From Leifsonia shinshuensis (GTDB lineage Bacteria > Actinomycetota > Actinomycetes > Actinomycetales > Microbacteriaceae), in contig NZ_JAVDVK010000001.1 in the NCBI RefSeq assembly GCF_031456835.1, positions 496,001-560,000 on the forward strand: a stretch of 64,000 nucleotides of DNA, read 5' to 3'. Positions within the stretch are counted from its first letter, which is position 1. Every line of letters begins with the position of its first letter. Positions 62,856 through 64,000 of this stretch are shown here, one piece after another. The notes beneath the pieces were generated by a model. It was not told the origin of the DNA. It worked only from the letters and a program-made list of their open reading frames with translations, and ran no database searches. The position numbers and the translations under genes were made by a program.

Positions 62856-63203
62856 ATGCACATCCTCGACCAGGTCGACGCCGCGTCCCTCAAGCAGGAC
62901 ATCCCCGACTTCCGCGCCGGCGACACCGTCAAGGTGCACGTGAACATCATCGAGGGCAACCGCTCTCGTATCCAGGTCTTCCAGGGCGTCGTGATCGGCC
63001 GCTCCGGCGAGGGCGTCCGCGAGACCTTCACGGTCCGCAAGGTCAGCTTCCAGGTCGGCGTCGAGCGCACGTTCCCGGTCCACTCGCCGGTCATCGACAA
63101 GATCGAGGTCGTCACCCGCGGTGACGTCCGTCGCGCCAAGCTCTACTACCTGCGCGAGCTGCGCGGCAAGAAGGCGAAGATCAAGGAGAAGCGCGAGAAC
63201 TGA
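62856..63203 (+). CDS. rplS: 50S ribosomal protein L19
   Basis: 115 residues, normal length. [32 protein letters not shown] and [21 protein letters not shown] are L19 signatures. In most Actinobacteria lepB follows; here a terminator and rnhB follow instead. Confidence 0.98.
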   Translation: MHILDQVDAASLKQDIPDFRAGDTVKVHVNIIEGNRSRIQVFQGVVIGRSGEGVRETFTVRKVSFQVGVERTFPVHSPVIDKIEVVTRGDVRRAKLYYLRELRGKKAKIKEKREN

Positions 63204-63228
63204 GCGTCTCCGCGCCCTACGGCTTCAC

Positions 63229-63261
63229 GAGCTCCCGGTCCGTTCCTCGGACCGGGAGCTC
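63229..63261 (+). terminator. Terminator of rplS
   Basis: Fourteen-pair stem GAGCTCCCGGTCCG, loop TTCCT, then TGTCGTTT with four T in the next eight bases. Confidence 0.8.
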
Positions 63262-63344
63262 TGTCGTTTCGTGGACGTCGCGGCGCGTGCGAGCGCTTAT
63301 CCTGGGACGGTCGGAGAGTTCGGCGCGGAGGAGTGAAGAGCGGA

Positions 63345-64000
63345 TGATGACCCCGGTGTCGCCGTCGCTGCGGTTCGAGAAGGCGCTCTACCGCCAGGGG
63401 GTCACCTCGATCGTCGCGGTGGACGAGGTCGGTCGCGGTGCGCTCGCCGGCCCGGTCGCCGTCGGGATGGTCGTGATCGACACCGCGGTGAAGCGCATCC
63501 CACCGGGGCTGCGCGACTCGAAGCTGCTGCCGGAGCCGGTCCGCGAATCCCTCGACCCGCTGTGCCGCAAGTGGGCGATGAACCACGCCGTGGGTCTCGC
63601 CACCGCAGCAGAGGTCGACTCGCTGGGGATCATGCGCTGCCTGGGGCTCGCGGGCGCCCGTGCGCTCGCGCAGCTCGAGGAGCAGGGCGCACTCGTCCAC
63701 GAGAGCACCCTCATCCTGGACGGCAACTACGACTACCTGAATCCGGCGCTGATGCGGCCGGCGAAAGTCGTGACGCGCATCAAGGCCGACCGCGACTGCG
63801 CCTCGGTCGCGGCGGCGTCGGTCATCGCGAAGGTGCACCGCGACCGGATGATGATCGCGCACGACCTCGAGTACCCCGGCTACGGCTGGGCGAGCAACAA
63901 GGGCTACTCGTCGCCCGAGCACTTCGCGGCGATCGCGGAGCTCGGGCCGAGCGCACTGCACCGGCTGACCTGGCTCAAGCAGCCGGCCCTCCTCGACCTC
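63345..64000 (+). CDS. rnhB: Ribonuclease HII, 5' part (runs off the window)
   Basis: 218 codons are present; the stop is outside. ATG follows GGAGG; ATG at 63348 is an alternative. Cuts RNA in RNA-DNA hybrids and single ribonucleotides in DNA. AVDEVGRGALAGPVAVG carries the Asp-Glu-x-Gly-Arg-Gly signature; LILDGNYDYL and KADRDCASVAAASVIAKVHRDR complete the acidic site. A TATCCT -10 box is at 63298-63303. Confidence 0.95.

Overview
The window is high-GC DNA from an actinobacterium. The gene order, GTG/TTG starts, lipoproteins and many TAnnnT -10 boxes placed 6-9 bases before a start codon (leaderless mRNA) fit the Microbacteriaceae (Leifsonia-like); genus is inference. No phage, insertion sequence, CRISPR array, rRNA or tRNA was seen. 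No gene-free stretch exceeds 300 bases.

Bases 1-14.5 kb hold one co-directional cluster: the tail of a PP2C-type phosphatase, an FHA protein, a transmembrane Ser/Thr kinase, an FHA-like/winged-helix protein, a membrane-anchored giant protein of about 1,760 residues built of a propeller-like head, about eleven ~95-residue Ig/cadherin-like repeats and Fn3 domains, then MoxR ATPase, DUF58 protein, a transglutaminase-fold membrane protein that has lost its Cys and His, and a second FHA protein. It reads as a phospho-regulated system for building or controlling a long surface protein, and is the best candidate here for an undescribed system. A second MoxR-DUF58-transglutaminase set at 28.4-33.1 kb keeps the catalytic residues.

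Bases 14.5-28.4 kb are core metabolism: leuCD behind a leucine-rich leader peptide whose Leu codons can pair with the leuC ribosome binding site, murA, a Phd/PIN toxin-antitoxin pair, plsC-gpsA-ddl, a DUF3515 lipoprotein, thiL, rsmD, a TPR protein, recG, a small membrane protein and coaD.

Bases 33-64 kb follow the conserved actinobacterial order yceD-rpmF-rnc-mutM-smc-ftsY-ffh-rpsP-khpA-rimM-trmD-rplS-rnhB, broken by accessory insertions: a zinc phospholipase C-like membrane protein with a partner, a double-GNAT protein, the livKHMGF branched-chain amino acid transporter, a CHAD protein, three tandem SGNH-hydrolase lipoproteins, a YbdK-type carboxylate-amine ligase, a GntR-MFS pair with three phased operators, map and a small membrane protein. 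The start of rnc contains a 20-base-arm inverted repeat that could be a self-cleavage site for RNase III.

All calls rest on reading the sequence and on knowledge of families; no database search was run.
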